Positions 34,503 through 45,306 of a stretch of DNA of 64,000 nucleotides are shown in pieces. The DNA is taken from contig NC_052621.1 in the NCBI RefSeq assembly GCF_016545825.1, positions 4,426,199 to 4,490,198 on the forward strand, written 5' to 3'. The notes below the pieces were generated by a model. That model saw nothing but the letters and a program-made list of their open reading frames with translations, did not search any database and was not told the DNA's origin. This DNA is from Eucalyptus grandis. Its lineage: Eukaryota > Streptophyta > Magnoliopsida > Myrtales > Myrtaceae. The translations under genes were made by a program, and so were the position numbers. Position 1 is the first letter of the stretch. Every line of letters starts with the position of its first letter.

Positions 34503-36395
34503 AAGCTGCTGGTGTTTCGCTCAGTTGAGTATACAGATGATAAGATTTCATCTGTCCATTGGAAAGTTGTTTATGAAGTTCCTGCTATGTATAAATTAGT
34601 AGAGACCAAGTGCTTTCTTTTGGCTTATGGACCATTCACCTAAGTATTTTGTATGTTCGTTTATCGTTCTCTAGTAATGAACATCTAGGCCTTCTAAAGC
34701 AGTAAAGCTGATGTTGCGTATTTGCGAAATCGTTTATTCTCTGATCAACATGGAAAAATCATGCAGAAAACCGTTGGCCACAAGCTTAAAAGCCTCAAGA
34801 TCAATAGAGGATTATGTTGGAAATGAATGAAAAAAAAAAAAAAAAAAAAAAAGAGGATACTTGATATAACTTCAGCTGTTAGGATTACTTAGGCGGTGTT
34901 TGAGTCGGATCTAACCTTCCACACTTTCGATCGAATGTGGATATATTAGACACATTAGTCCTTCCGGTTCGCTCTACTTTTTGTCTGCAAATTGCTAGTT
35001 TCGCGATTACGTCGAGTCTTCGCTCAGGTTTCTCCAGGTTATTCCCACACGTCCAATAATTTTTCCTCCTCTTATCACTCTAATTCTGCTTCAATTCATT
35101 TGATGTTCCAATATGGAGTTTCGTACTTGCTCAAGGCTCTGTTCTATGGACAGCTACAGTTCCAATTCTTCCCAAATATGTGTCTGCCCAAATTCTGAAA
35201 CTGGGCCGTCTTGCGTTTTAATGTATCATTCTTTCTGGGATGTATTCATTGTTTTGCTCCCAACTGATCCTTCTTGATCCAAACACTTAAGAGTCTACGG
35301 CGCATCTCTCAAACTAGCATGGAACGTTGATGCCTGTGGACTTCTTTTTGGGGCATCATTGCCTTCCTACAGGCGAGCGGCTTATCAGGGAGCAGCATTT
35401 CCTAACCCGCGATCTCCTAATAATACCTCATTCTACATTCTTGAGCCTCTAGTTTTCCATGCTCTTCCAGTCCTCCACTGAAAGTGCATCTCTCTTTTAT
35501 TTCTGGTCAACTTAGAGAGAGACAGAGAGAAGTTCAATAGCCAGGTGAGACAGAAAAGGTATGGGGCAGGCTTTAGGTCTTTAACTGAATCTAGAATTCT
35601 TCCTATCGCACCAGCACCAGCCTCCACAGCACAGAATGCCCGAGTGTCTAACCGAGGGAAGCATTTCTCAATAAGAAAAGCTAGAAACATGACCAAGTGT
35701 TGATGTGAAGATCCAATGTGGTGGTCCAACAAATTAACCATTTTCGTCCATGAACAAACTTGTTCAAAACCACGAATAGGTTAAGTGGCATCAGTTCACC
35801 TATCGCATTACTGGGCTTGAGACCTTTTGAGTTAAAAAAGAGAGGAAAAGAGTAACGGTTCTTGCTACTGAAAAACACATCTGGGAGAACGCACAGATCT
35901 TTCTTGAAAGAAGAAAAAAAAATAGTTCATGAGTCCTGCATATACATATGTAAAAGTCAATTTGAGTCCCTGTTATCAGTCATTAGTAATGGTATGATTG
36001 GCGCTACCTATTGACCATGGCCGATCATCATATCATATCTGAACATGACTCTTTGACACACATTCTCAACCATGCATTTCTTTACTTGGCTTTCGGAGAG
36101 TAGCAGGTAAGCTGATGCTCATACATCATGTTTACTCTGAAATCACTCAGTCTCACCACAACCATCAATTAGTTGGAGTGACGGCTTCTACACACAACTT
36201 CTAAAATGATGCTCATAAATTGCAGACCTCGATCAAGCGGCTTCATAAGTGAAAAAAAAAAGGACAGGCAGATTTGAGGATTACTTCTATAGATCACCAA
36301 TATATCATTGTTATCATAAGCCAGAATTCAGTCTCCAGGACAATCCAAAAACCACACTGAACAAGGGTTGACACATTGTAAACATTACCTCTATC
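34503..36395. other. Region between HPt copy 4 and the P2 gene
   Basis: It holds the 3' flank of the HPt copy (to about 35250, shared with B1), an A-run near 34830, then DNA unique to B2. A minus-strand open frame of 102 codons at 35433-35741 has no domain I recognise. I do not call a gene here. Confidence 0.4.
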
Positions 36396-37712
36396 TTAGT
36401 CAAATAGACTGAAGCCCATATCCTGCAACAAATTAAAAAGATAAGTTAGACACAATGAAGAGTCGGCCCCATATTACTTTCTCATGCATCAAATGGAGGG
36501 GCTAGTATTAAACCGAAAAAATTGTGCCAGATGACCAATTTTTGCACTGGTAATAATCACTGTTTGCCAGGTCATGTTGTGACATGTGAATGCAAACATA
36601 AATGTGCTCTGTGTTGATGCATGTGTCACATTCTGTACACACACTGTTAGAATCTAGAAATACAAGAGGCAACCAGAAGGAATGTAAAACCCCATTTGAA
36701 CTAGAATCCCAAATGAAACTTACGTCATCAGACTCTTCCTTCTCCTCAACTTTCTCCTCCTTCTTTGCTTCAGCTGCTGGTGCGTCGCCACCACCTCCCC
36801 CACCAACAGGAGCCGCTGCTACAGCGACACCACCACCACCAGAAGGCACTGATGCCAACTTCTCCCTTCCAGATGCAATCAGTTCAGTGATGTCTTTTCC
36901 CTTGACTTCGGACAAGAGCAATTCAATCTTATCATCATCGGCCTCCGCACCAACTGTGGACCCAAAAAGCCAATCGTTTAGTATGGACCCCAAAATGACA
37001 TCCGTCGAAAAGAAAATTTACTTATGAACAGCTTTCATAGAATTGCTCCAACAAATGAAACAGGTTCCAGGTAAACCTGGAAATTAATTCCATTTGCTCT
37101 AATAGGTTAAATTTCTTTTCTTTCTTCTTCTTCTTTATATTCCTTTTGTTCCCATGCTCCATATCTCCGTAGCTTCAGCAGATTTTTTTCAATGAGAAAC
37201 ATGTCATGGAAAAGAAAACATCATGATCCAGAGCCCTATGTATGATTTGACCAACTGCATCACAAGTTCTATTATTAGAGGTTCGGCACGAATGACTTTC
37301 CAATTCACAAGACCATGTGAAGTTCATTAAAAACATGAACATGGAAAGGAAACCAAACCTAGTACATACTGAAAATATCACTTCCAGCAAGTAATGGGAG
37401 AATCTAACAGAACAAGCACCATGCACTCTAACCAGTAACTGGGTTCTTATTTCCGGGACGAAAGACGCCAAAATGAGACAACTTCAGGAACGAGAAACCA
37501 AAAAGTAGAAAAATCACTGAAGAGTCCAACAAATTATCCACAAACGGTTCCAACGTCAAACCACCTAAAGAAAAATCTCTGTATCATCAAAATGAAACGA
37601 AGGAAATGAAAGAGGAAGCACTACCTGATCCAAGAATGTCCTTCAAGTCATCAGCAGTTGGGGTGGTGTTCCCTCCCAGAACAGCCAGCAAGTAAGCGGC
37701 AATCACCTTCAT
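36396..37712 (-). CDS. RPP2: 60S acidic ribosomal protein P2
   Basis: Three coding exons on the minus strand (37625-37712, 36724-36953, 36396-36422) give a 114-residue protein, the usual P2 length. It opens [19 protein letters not shown] (dimerisation helices), continues [19 protein letters not shown], has a Gly/Ala-rich hinge ([18 protein letters not shown]) and ends [13 protein letters not shown]. That ending is the universal P-protein tail that recruits translation factors to the ribosomal stalk. The short third exon supplies only DMGFSLFD. A 5'-UTR intron is likely: the reverse strand has CAAG/GTTATC near 37814 and GAGCAG/GGAAGATG just before the start, with the (GA)n tract inside it. The gene converges on HPt copy 4; a start-less duplicate of exon 1 lies at 15962-16049. 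Confidence 0.95.
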
Positions 37713-37766
37713 CTTCCCTGCTCCAACATCAACACAACAATAAGTATAATGGAACCCATGGCAGGT

Positions 37767-37804
<38 letters not shown>
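37767..37804. repeat. (GA)n microsatellite in the P2 5' region
   Basis: An uninterrupted GA run, CT on the coding strand, lies within the probable 5'-UTR intron. The duplicate at 16.1 kb has only a few GA units, so the tract expanded or shrank after duplication. Confidence 0.9.
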
Positions 37805-37810
<6 letters not shown>

Positions 37811-37849
37811 TAACCTTGGAGAGATGGATTAAGATGGCTGTCGGAGGGC

Positions 37850-39161
37850 TGGGTGAGGGGACGAAGATCAGTTGCTCCTCGTTGCTGCTGGTACTGGTCT
37901 AGGGTTCTTCTTGAGCGGAAGTCGGTCAGAATTAGCAGGATGATCTCCAAAGATGGGCTGGTCTAAGAGTTCAAGAGTTTTGTAAGTGATGGGCCTTCTG
38001 TTTGATTAGGTGATGCCCAGTTGGATCCAATACATTCATGATTCATTCTCATCTTGAATGTTCCTCCGAGTCTTATTGTTAGTGTTGTTCACACTCCTAT
38101 CAACTTACAGCATAGGGCTCCTATTATTTCGGTGAGGGCTGAGGTCACCCTGGTGGGGTTGTAGGGTAGTGCCCTAAGCCATCAGAGAGCTTTTATAGTT
38201 TGAACTCATATTTTATCGATAATTTGAGCTTTAGCTCATGAATGAATACTATTTATATGAACTAGATAAAATCTTAAGTTTTAAATTTTTTTTTCTTAGA
38301 AAAAAACATCTTTCTTGCTCAGTTTCCTTGTGAGTGTGCACCGAATCCTAACAATTATTGGCTAGAGATCTTTTGACGCATCGCCACATTGTGTATCCTT
38401 TTGGTATCTCCGCCACTGTGTTGAACTGTGAAAGTGAACATCCAACATGCGTTTCACAGCGAATGCTCTCTTAAAACTACAACGCCATGGAGCCTAAGGG
38501 GTACCAAAGGACCGCAAGGGACTTCATTTGTGAGCTACGGTAATGCTTTAGCTTCAAGAAATTTGTCGAACATCTCGAGAGAACTGAAGCAAACGTTGTC
38601 GCAGTCATAGGCCACCCTGTGAGCGATTCTCACCAATCAGGTGACACGAGGTGGACGTGAAATCTACCCTATTACGACGTTTATCGCTTGTGGAATAGTA
38701 GTTTTTTTGCATGTACAATCCTTGTTTCTGCATAAAGGATAAGAGAACGCGAACGAGTGCTATAACTCGAAGTCCAATTCTCATTGCTTCATGCCGCTTA
38801 TTTGTGTAAAAGAAAGTAGAGTGGGTCGATCGAGGGCAACTCGTCCAAGCTTCAGGAGGAACATGCCTCGGATGTGCACAGGTAGGCCATAATTTGGTTG
38901 GCCGAGGAATCTTTATCCAAGTCCACTAATGTCAAACCATCTACAACTTCTATATTACGGTTCACGATCTGATTCCAGATCTGCTAAATAGATATAATTA
39001 AGAACAGACACTAGATAGCCTCACAATATCACTGGCGTATCACCAAAATGTCTACCACCCCATTTATCTTAGAATTGGAAAGGGCCTTGAAGAGAGTCTA
39101 CAAGCTACAGGAGCAAGGGCTGCATCCGGTGGTGATTCTGTGCAACATGTATCGTCAATCT
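37850..39161. other. Intergenic DNA without recognised gene
   Basis: It contains the P2 promoter side and the probable 3' UTR of the next minus-strand gene. Short open frames near 38428-38610 and 39048-39239 have no recognisable domain, and the latter is antisense to a real terminal exon. Nothing else supported. Confidence 0.4.
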
Positions 39162-41129
39162 TCACCAAAAGAACCATCTCTTGGATGGTGCTCTTTCAAC
39201 TGGCTCGTCCTTCTTTCTATTATCAATCCCCTGCTTTAGGGACTCCAATCTTCGCCTGTACAAAACTCAAACTGCATAAGAACTGCGAACCATTGAAGTA
39301 AAGTAACAAAATTAAATAAATCTGACTTTCTCAACTGTTGAACGCTGACCAAATATATCGGCTGATAACATGTCATGTTACCGCATAATTTTCTCATAGA
39401 TTGATTAAACACAGGTATGTATGCTTGAACAAAGTGTTGCGGTGAGGTTTTGGTGGTTTTGTGTGTGGGCCTGTGGAACCACAGGGGGAAATTAAGGGGG
39501 CATGGGATACCATACATTATGCTGTATACGCATATCTACCGATTGTGGAGACCAGCTCTAAAGTAGCCAAAACATCTGTTTCTCATGTTCAGGGTAACTT
39601 CCAGAACTACTTTATCTTTCCCAGGTAGACTTATTCCAGATCATGACAAGCATTGAAATAAATACTCCACATGCCTTATCTAAGTGAGCACAAGAATGAA
39701 GAGGAGCATCTAAAACTTACTTGGTATCTGTAAGGCGACCGTGCAGACTCCATCTCTGTCGAAATCCTTCCATGCCTTCGGCTCCACTAGCAAGAATTAG
39801 ACGCCTGTATATGCAAGTTCAGTAAATAAAAAAAATTATAGGCAGGTAATCTCAAAGCAAGTTATCAAATGACTAATAAAAGGACCCAATGAGAGGCGGA
39901 TGCAAAGCTTCAGAAAGGCATTAAGATTGTGCACGTTTACCACTATGAAAGAAAATACCTCTCTAAAGATGTGACTTCTGATTGAAGCTGACCAGCTCTT
40001 TCTGTGGCCATGTCTAATGGCATCGACATCCCCAATTTGCGCTCACTATCTTGAAGCCTCTCTCTCAATTCTTTGTCCTATGACAGAGCAAAACAAGTAA
40101 TCATTGCTAGCATAATTAAATAAAAGACAGAGAGTAAAGCAAAAGGACAGAGGAGAGGTAAATCCAAAAAGATAGTATTAATCTCACCCTTTTTTCTGCA
40201 CATTCTCGATATAAAGCAATCTCATCTTGGCAAAATGGCTCGATATCATTTAATTGCAAGCCTGCAGAACACAGTGGAAATTTGTTTATCAGAAAGGTCA
40301 TTTTCCAAAAGGTACGAATATATTTCAAGATTTAAACATTGTAGCACAACTCTGTCATGTGGTTTCAGCATATTTTCTTCCTTCTGAAAATGAATATTTT
40401 GCCAGAAAATAATCCTGTAAATAAGGTAAGAGACAGTGGAAGGTATACAAGTGCCTTGCTCACTTTCAGCATGAAAGGAAAAAAAAAAAAAAAAAAAACC
40501 CTGGATTTTCTGCTTCTTGTATACTATTTCAGATGGTTAACCAGGAAGCCCTTGGATATGCAGCATTCCAATGATCTATTCAATGAGAATCTTGGTTATT
40601 CCAAAGAGAACACGCATTCATGGTCATCACTAGAAAATTTGTCGCCGTGTCTTGAACTTCTAAATTCAAACAATTCATGTGCCTGATTTATTCAAAGCAA
40701 AGCTTATCCAGAGGAGACTTACATAGAAACAGATTTCTCAGAATGCCATCACACAGTTCAACGCCTTCAAGCACATGGGAGGCAATTTCTGGGGGGACAA
40801 GGGGCGAAGGAGGTCCCATCATCAAGTCATCACCGACTAATATTGTCTCCTCCATCATAGGCTTTGAATCGACTGAAACCCACAAAAGACATAACAAACA
40901 TAAAATTCGTCACGCACTCCGAAAGCAATTGCACCAAAACTTCAAAACTACACTCAAACGCAGAGGAGGGAAGCTCCTCTGTCCCAAAGCATTGCGGAAG
41001 CTCTACATAGCTATCCACCTTCTCATTACCAGCATTATACATCAATAATACACGAAAGGACAGAATTTGATGCCAATTACAGTCGACCCACGTAACCAAA
41101 GAAATTAAAATCACGCACGTACCATCCAT
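39162..41129 (-). CDS. Twin CX9C (CHCH-like) coiled-coil protein
   Basis: Six exons on the minus strand (41123-41129, 40723-40872, 40188-40261, 39959-40077, 39721-39804, 39162-39255) join without a break into 175 residues. Exon 1 holds only ATGGATG. Residues 43-73 form Cys-X9-Cys-X9-Cys-X9-Cys (LCDGILRNLFLC, then FCQDEIALYREC). This is the twin CX9C helical hairpin, found mainly in small proteins oxidised in the mitochondrial intermembrane space. A charged, probably coiled-coil region follows (DKELRERLQDSERKLG, ERAGQLQSEVTSLERR), then a conserved-looking GAEGMEGFRQRWSLHG and a basic aromatic end KRWFFW. I recognise it as a conserved plant family of unknown role. Mitochondrial location is inference, and no targeting peptide is visible, as usual for this class. 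Confidence 0.85.
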
Positions 41130-41593
41130 GGCTGGTTGCTTTGTGGTCGAACTTCAGCTACCTCGTATTCACTCAAGAAAAGAATGCAAAGAAAATTACA
41201 GACCCGCACCTGCACAGAGCAAAATTCATTCATCTGCTTAATTCAGAATAATAAAAGCCGAAAGCGACCATGCGTTGTAATTGCATATCCGATCAAAAAC
41301 GAGGGGAAACGCGACATCGGAAAGCATCAAGCACCAAACTTTTCAGGGCTCGGATTGACTCAGGCATTTCATCAAACAGGGCGCGCGCATAGCCCGGGCG
41401 CGGCCTCGGGTTTCGCGGGCCCGGAGTTTGGGCAGTAACCAAGACAACAGCGACATAAAAGAATGCAGAGAGGGCGATGATCTCTTGGGAACTGAAAGAC
41501 ATCATGCCGCCACGCGAACTAGACAGGGATGTTCAGAAAGCTTCAGCAACGCCGAGTCTAGTTCAGATGCAAGGCATTGTCAAGCTGTACGCG

Positions 41594-41596
<3 letters not shown>

Positions 41597-41625
<29 letters not shown>
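41597..41625. repeat. (GA)n microsatellite upstream of the CX9C gene
   Basis: A pure GA run about 470 bp upstream of the start codon, probably in the 5' UTR or promoter. Open frames that read through it as Arg-Glu repeats are artefacts. Confidence 0.85.
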
Positions 41626-41628
<3 letters not shown>

Positions 41629-41709
41629 CCTTTTCGCTATGGCAAAGATCAAACAGAGGAGCGCGAAAAAATTATCGGCAGGTACCTTCGTTCTTCAATG
41701 GGAGAGAGG

Positions 41710-42830
41710 TGAAGTGGGGGTGGCAATGGAATATCCGCAAGACTCGTGCCCGTCTGATATTGAGACATATCATATACACATAGGGGGGGAAGGGTTCTTG
41801 GTCCAGTCTGGTCCAATGAAACGAATCACTTTTTTTTTCTTGGACTATTACTTGATACCAAATAAAGAAAAAGTGACCAGTTCCATTTGGAATCGAGAAT
41901 CGAACTGTTCAAACACTGGTTCAATTTTTAGGAACCGGAACGGATTGACATGATTGAAAACCGGACCTAATTGGTCGATTTGATCTAATCAGGGTAGTTT
42001 TTGATTTAGGTGATCTATTTTGCACACCCCTAATATTACATGACACGGAACAATCAAATAAGTATATAAAAAAGAGATCCTAGTCAAAATAATTCTAACC
42101 CACCCACAAAGTTCATTCACGATGGATCAATTGTTATTTATAAAAGAAGTTACTTCAATCAATCATTAAATTAAAGATTAGTCTAGCGCATCAAGGAATA
42201 CTTTTGGGGAAAACCTTTGGGCAAATACAAAAGGACTTTTGGTGAAAGGGCTTTTTTATTTTTTTTTAACTATACTATTAGCAGTGTTTGATAAAGTGTA
42301 ATTTAAAAATATATTGAGAAGCAACTTTGATTTAAATTGTCAGTTGGAAAAAAGCTTCACATTATAAAGAACCTTGGCTAGTTTTTTCTTTTTTTTTTAA
42401 TTCTTAAATCTTTGTCGACGAAACTAACTTTGTCTTGCCTGGATCGTCGATCCCAGACTAGAGAATACGCCACCTGAGTTCTGCAATGCAATATGCAACA
42501 CCGTTAAGGACTCTTTTTCTTTAATCGGCTCTCAAGTGAGGCGACGCCACTTTGAGTTCTCCAATATGTAGCGCTGTTAAGGACTTCTTTCTTTAATCGG
42601 CTCTCAAGTGTGTGGTATATTCGCAGTTATATATGTACATGCAAGAAAAATTCCTGAACTTTAGCAACGCAGCTCTAATCTCTGGATTAGAGAGTAACAA
42701 ATCGTGCTGTACCATTACTCATTAGCTTTGTCAAGCTTTTGCTGTTCTGATGGGGGCAGTGCCCTTGCCGAACATTTCAAACATGTGGTTCTATTTTGGC
42801 TTAGCAGAGCTGATAAAATGATGTAGGAGG
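41710..42830. other. Non-coding AT-rich region
   Basis: No gene recognised. A segment GTTAAGGACT...TTTAATCGGCTCTCAAGTG occurs twice (about 42503 and 42572), a small local duplication of roughly 69 bp. Confidence 0.4.
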
Positions 42831-43823
42831 GTAGTGCATGAAAACAACCCATTTAAGTGCCATAATTTCGAAAATGTACACTTAAGTGCCAGTTTCGAAA
42901 TTTAATGGAATACTTAGGTGCCACTGGCGAAAATTCAGCAAAATGGCTAACGTGGCAATTTTCCGGCGAGTTTGGTCCAAAACGGCGTCATTTTGCACGC
43001 TAACGTGGCAAGAAAATACAAAAATGACGTCGTTTCGTGTCGATGTGTAAATAATAATACAAAATTAATTAAATTAAATTTAAACTTTTTATTTAAAATA
43101 TTCTAAAAATTAAAAAACTAAAAATTAAAAAAAAATAGAAAAATTAAAGGGAGGTCGAAGGGAGCGGGCGAGGGTGAGCCCTCGCCGCCGCCGCCTCCCG
43201 CCTTCGCCGGGAAAAGCCACCGATGGAGGAGGGAGGGTCGGTTGGGGTCGCCGGCCCTTGGTTGACCGACCGGCGAGGGCTCGCAGGTCCTCGCCGCCTC
43301 CCCATCGTCGTTGGGAAGGGCCGGCGACGGAGGGGAGGGGGTCAACAGGGTCGGTCGTCGGGCCAAGGGCCAAGGCGTGACGCCGGCCAACCGGTGGCGG
43401 GCCCGTGAGCCCTCACCGGATGCAGGGTGAGGACCGCGATCCGGCGAGGGCTCGTGGCCCTCGCCGCCGGTCCCAGTGGGGAGGGCCGACAACCCGGCCG
43501 ACCCTCCCCCTTTGTGGCGGGCCTTTCCGATGATGGCGGGGAGGCGGCGGTGGCGAGGGCTCGGCTCTTTCGGCCTCTCCTTTTTTTTATTTTAAAATTT
43601 TAGAATATTTTAAATAAGATTAAGTTTAAATTTAATTTAATTAATTTTTATATATTATTTACACATCGAAACGCGTGTAAAACGACGCTGTTTTAAACCA
43701 AACTCGCCGAAAAATTGTCACAGCGGATTTTTACCGAAGTGGCAGTTAAGTGTTACATTTAATTTCGAAACTGACACTTAAGTGTACATTTTTGAAGTTA
43801 TGATACTTAAATGTCCAAACTCC
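42831..43823. mobile_element. Long inverted-repeat element with GC-rich core (Mutator-like)
   Basis: Two arms of about 250-280 bp are inverted copies of each other. The left arm begins near 42851 with ATTTAAGTGCCATAATTTCG; the reverse complement of the right arm near 43812 reads ATTTAAGTATCATAACTTC. Similarity runs inward through CGGCGAGTTTGG and TCGATGTGTAAATAAT. The loop (about 43140-43580) is strongly GC-rich. Exact ends are uncertain: ATGTAGGAGG on the left and ATGTAAGAAGG on the right are only an imperfect target duplication. No transposase; open frames in the core are low-complexity Gly/Arg/Pro. Confidence 0.75.
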
Positions 43824-44464
43824 ATGAAGCAATGTATGTAAGAAGGAAGGGTTGGCGTTCTGCCGAAGTGAGGTCAAAAGCAAGTAAAATTGGCATGAGA
43901 GGATGAGCGGGCGATCCGTTTCGTGTCGGGCAAGCCGAAAGGAGTACTTGAAATGACTGCAGAAGGAGATAATTCGCCGAGGGTGAAACTAGTTGAGTAA
44001 CTTTGTCTCTCATTTCTGTCACCATCGTTCCCTTCATTCCACAGTACTGCCATTTGCGCCGTGGTTCGTAAGAATACCTAATAGAACAAGCTTGAGAGCT
44101 ATGCAATTGAAAGTACGCTCCGGCAATTATTTCAAGCAGACTGCAAGGAAGCAAGCTGCACCCGATCAACGAGAGCACACGAGTGCCACAGGCAAAATTG
44201 AAAGGTTCAATACAAGGCATGATTTGGACGGGTAGTCAGATAAGAATGCCTGTATACGGTACGTAATGGTTAGAACTTAAGAAGTAACTTGCATTGAGAC
44301 GATAATAGAGAAAAGCTTTATAGAGTAATTTCGGGAGATACAAAATTTGCTGATAAATGTGTGTTACGTGACAAGCAGCATCTTTTGTAGTGGATTTACA
44401 TTATATCACAAGATACACTACAAGCTCAATATCCTTCAACACTGTGCAACCTGCAAAGAAGTCT
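43824..44464. other. 3' flank of the aldo/keto reductase gene
   Basis: No gene recognised. The right-hand part is the likely 3' UTR of the minus-strand reductase. A minus-strand open frame at 43807-44220 has no domain I can identify. Confidence 0.4.
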
Positions 44465-45274
44465 TCATGCACGCCTGTACTCATCGCCACAGTCACCGAT
44501 CACTTTAAGGAGATCTCTGCCTCCTTTGGAAACTTCCTGTATGCTGGCTACATCCTCCTCGTCAAGAACAAGGGAAAATATATCGTTTGAATCTTTAATA
44601 TGTTCCGAAAGACCGAGGCGAACGCCTACCATGGATCCTGCGACTGCGGGCTGCAATCCACGGAGACCAGAAAGATGATCAAAAGATGCAGTAAAGCCAC
44701 AAAAAATAACAGGCTGCTGGTAATAAAGTTAGCAGGAAACTCTGAAGATTACTTGATCCAGTATGTATTTCACAGCTACAGTGGGAATTTTGACCCCATG
44801 TTTAGAAGCTACTTTCTTCAGTGTCTGAAGCACAGCTTGGAACTGACTCCACCCTCCCCACGCATCAACCATCTGCCAATCCATGTCAATGTCAAAACTA
44901 GACTTGGTTTAATACCAAACTAGATCAATCCCTTACCATTATTTCTTTTTCGAGTAGCTCAACTGAATATTAATGCAAACTCTATTTCCCTAACATCATG
45001 TTCTCACAGAATGTATCCCGAACTAGACGTGGAAAGAAATTTTATCAACAAAATTAATTTTATGAGGTACATGCCCTTTTGTACTTCTGCAGGGAAGGAG
45101 TGTTTAATGGAGGACCAGCAAAAGGGATCGACAAGTTGGTATCAAGGAACTTCTCAGATAAGAGACCACCCATTACTGTGCCATATCTGCAAATGATCAA
45201 TCACACTGAATAAGCAAAAAGGAAGTTGATGCACCCCAAGTGCGATACACCCATCCCAACCACACGCGCACATG

Positions 45275-45306
<32 letters not shown>

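Larger units (their letters stand above)
29175..35250 (+). repeat. Duplication block B2 (HPt type B)
   Basis: Counterpart of 8167-15260. It preserves the empty sites for the PIF/Harbinger-like element (near 29261) and the solo LTR (near 34530), and carries its own insertions at 29580-29799 and about 30979-31148. Unlike B1 it continues into an intact P2 gene on the opposite strand. Confidence 0.8.

Noticed and set aside
35433..35741. 102-codon minus-strand frame as a possible gene
   Set aside because: No recognisable domain, splice partner or duplicate supports it. Left unassigned.
36602..37027. Plus-strand open frame of 141 codons
   Set aside because: It is the antisense of ribosomal P2 exon 2 and its flanking introns.
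43118..43492. Open frames in the GC-rich loop of the 42.8-43.8 kb element
   Set aside because: Same compositional artefact; frames open on both strands at once.
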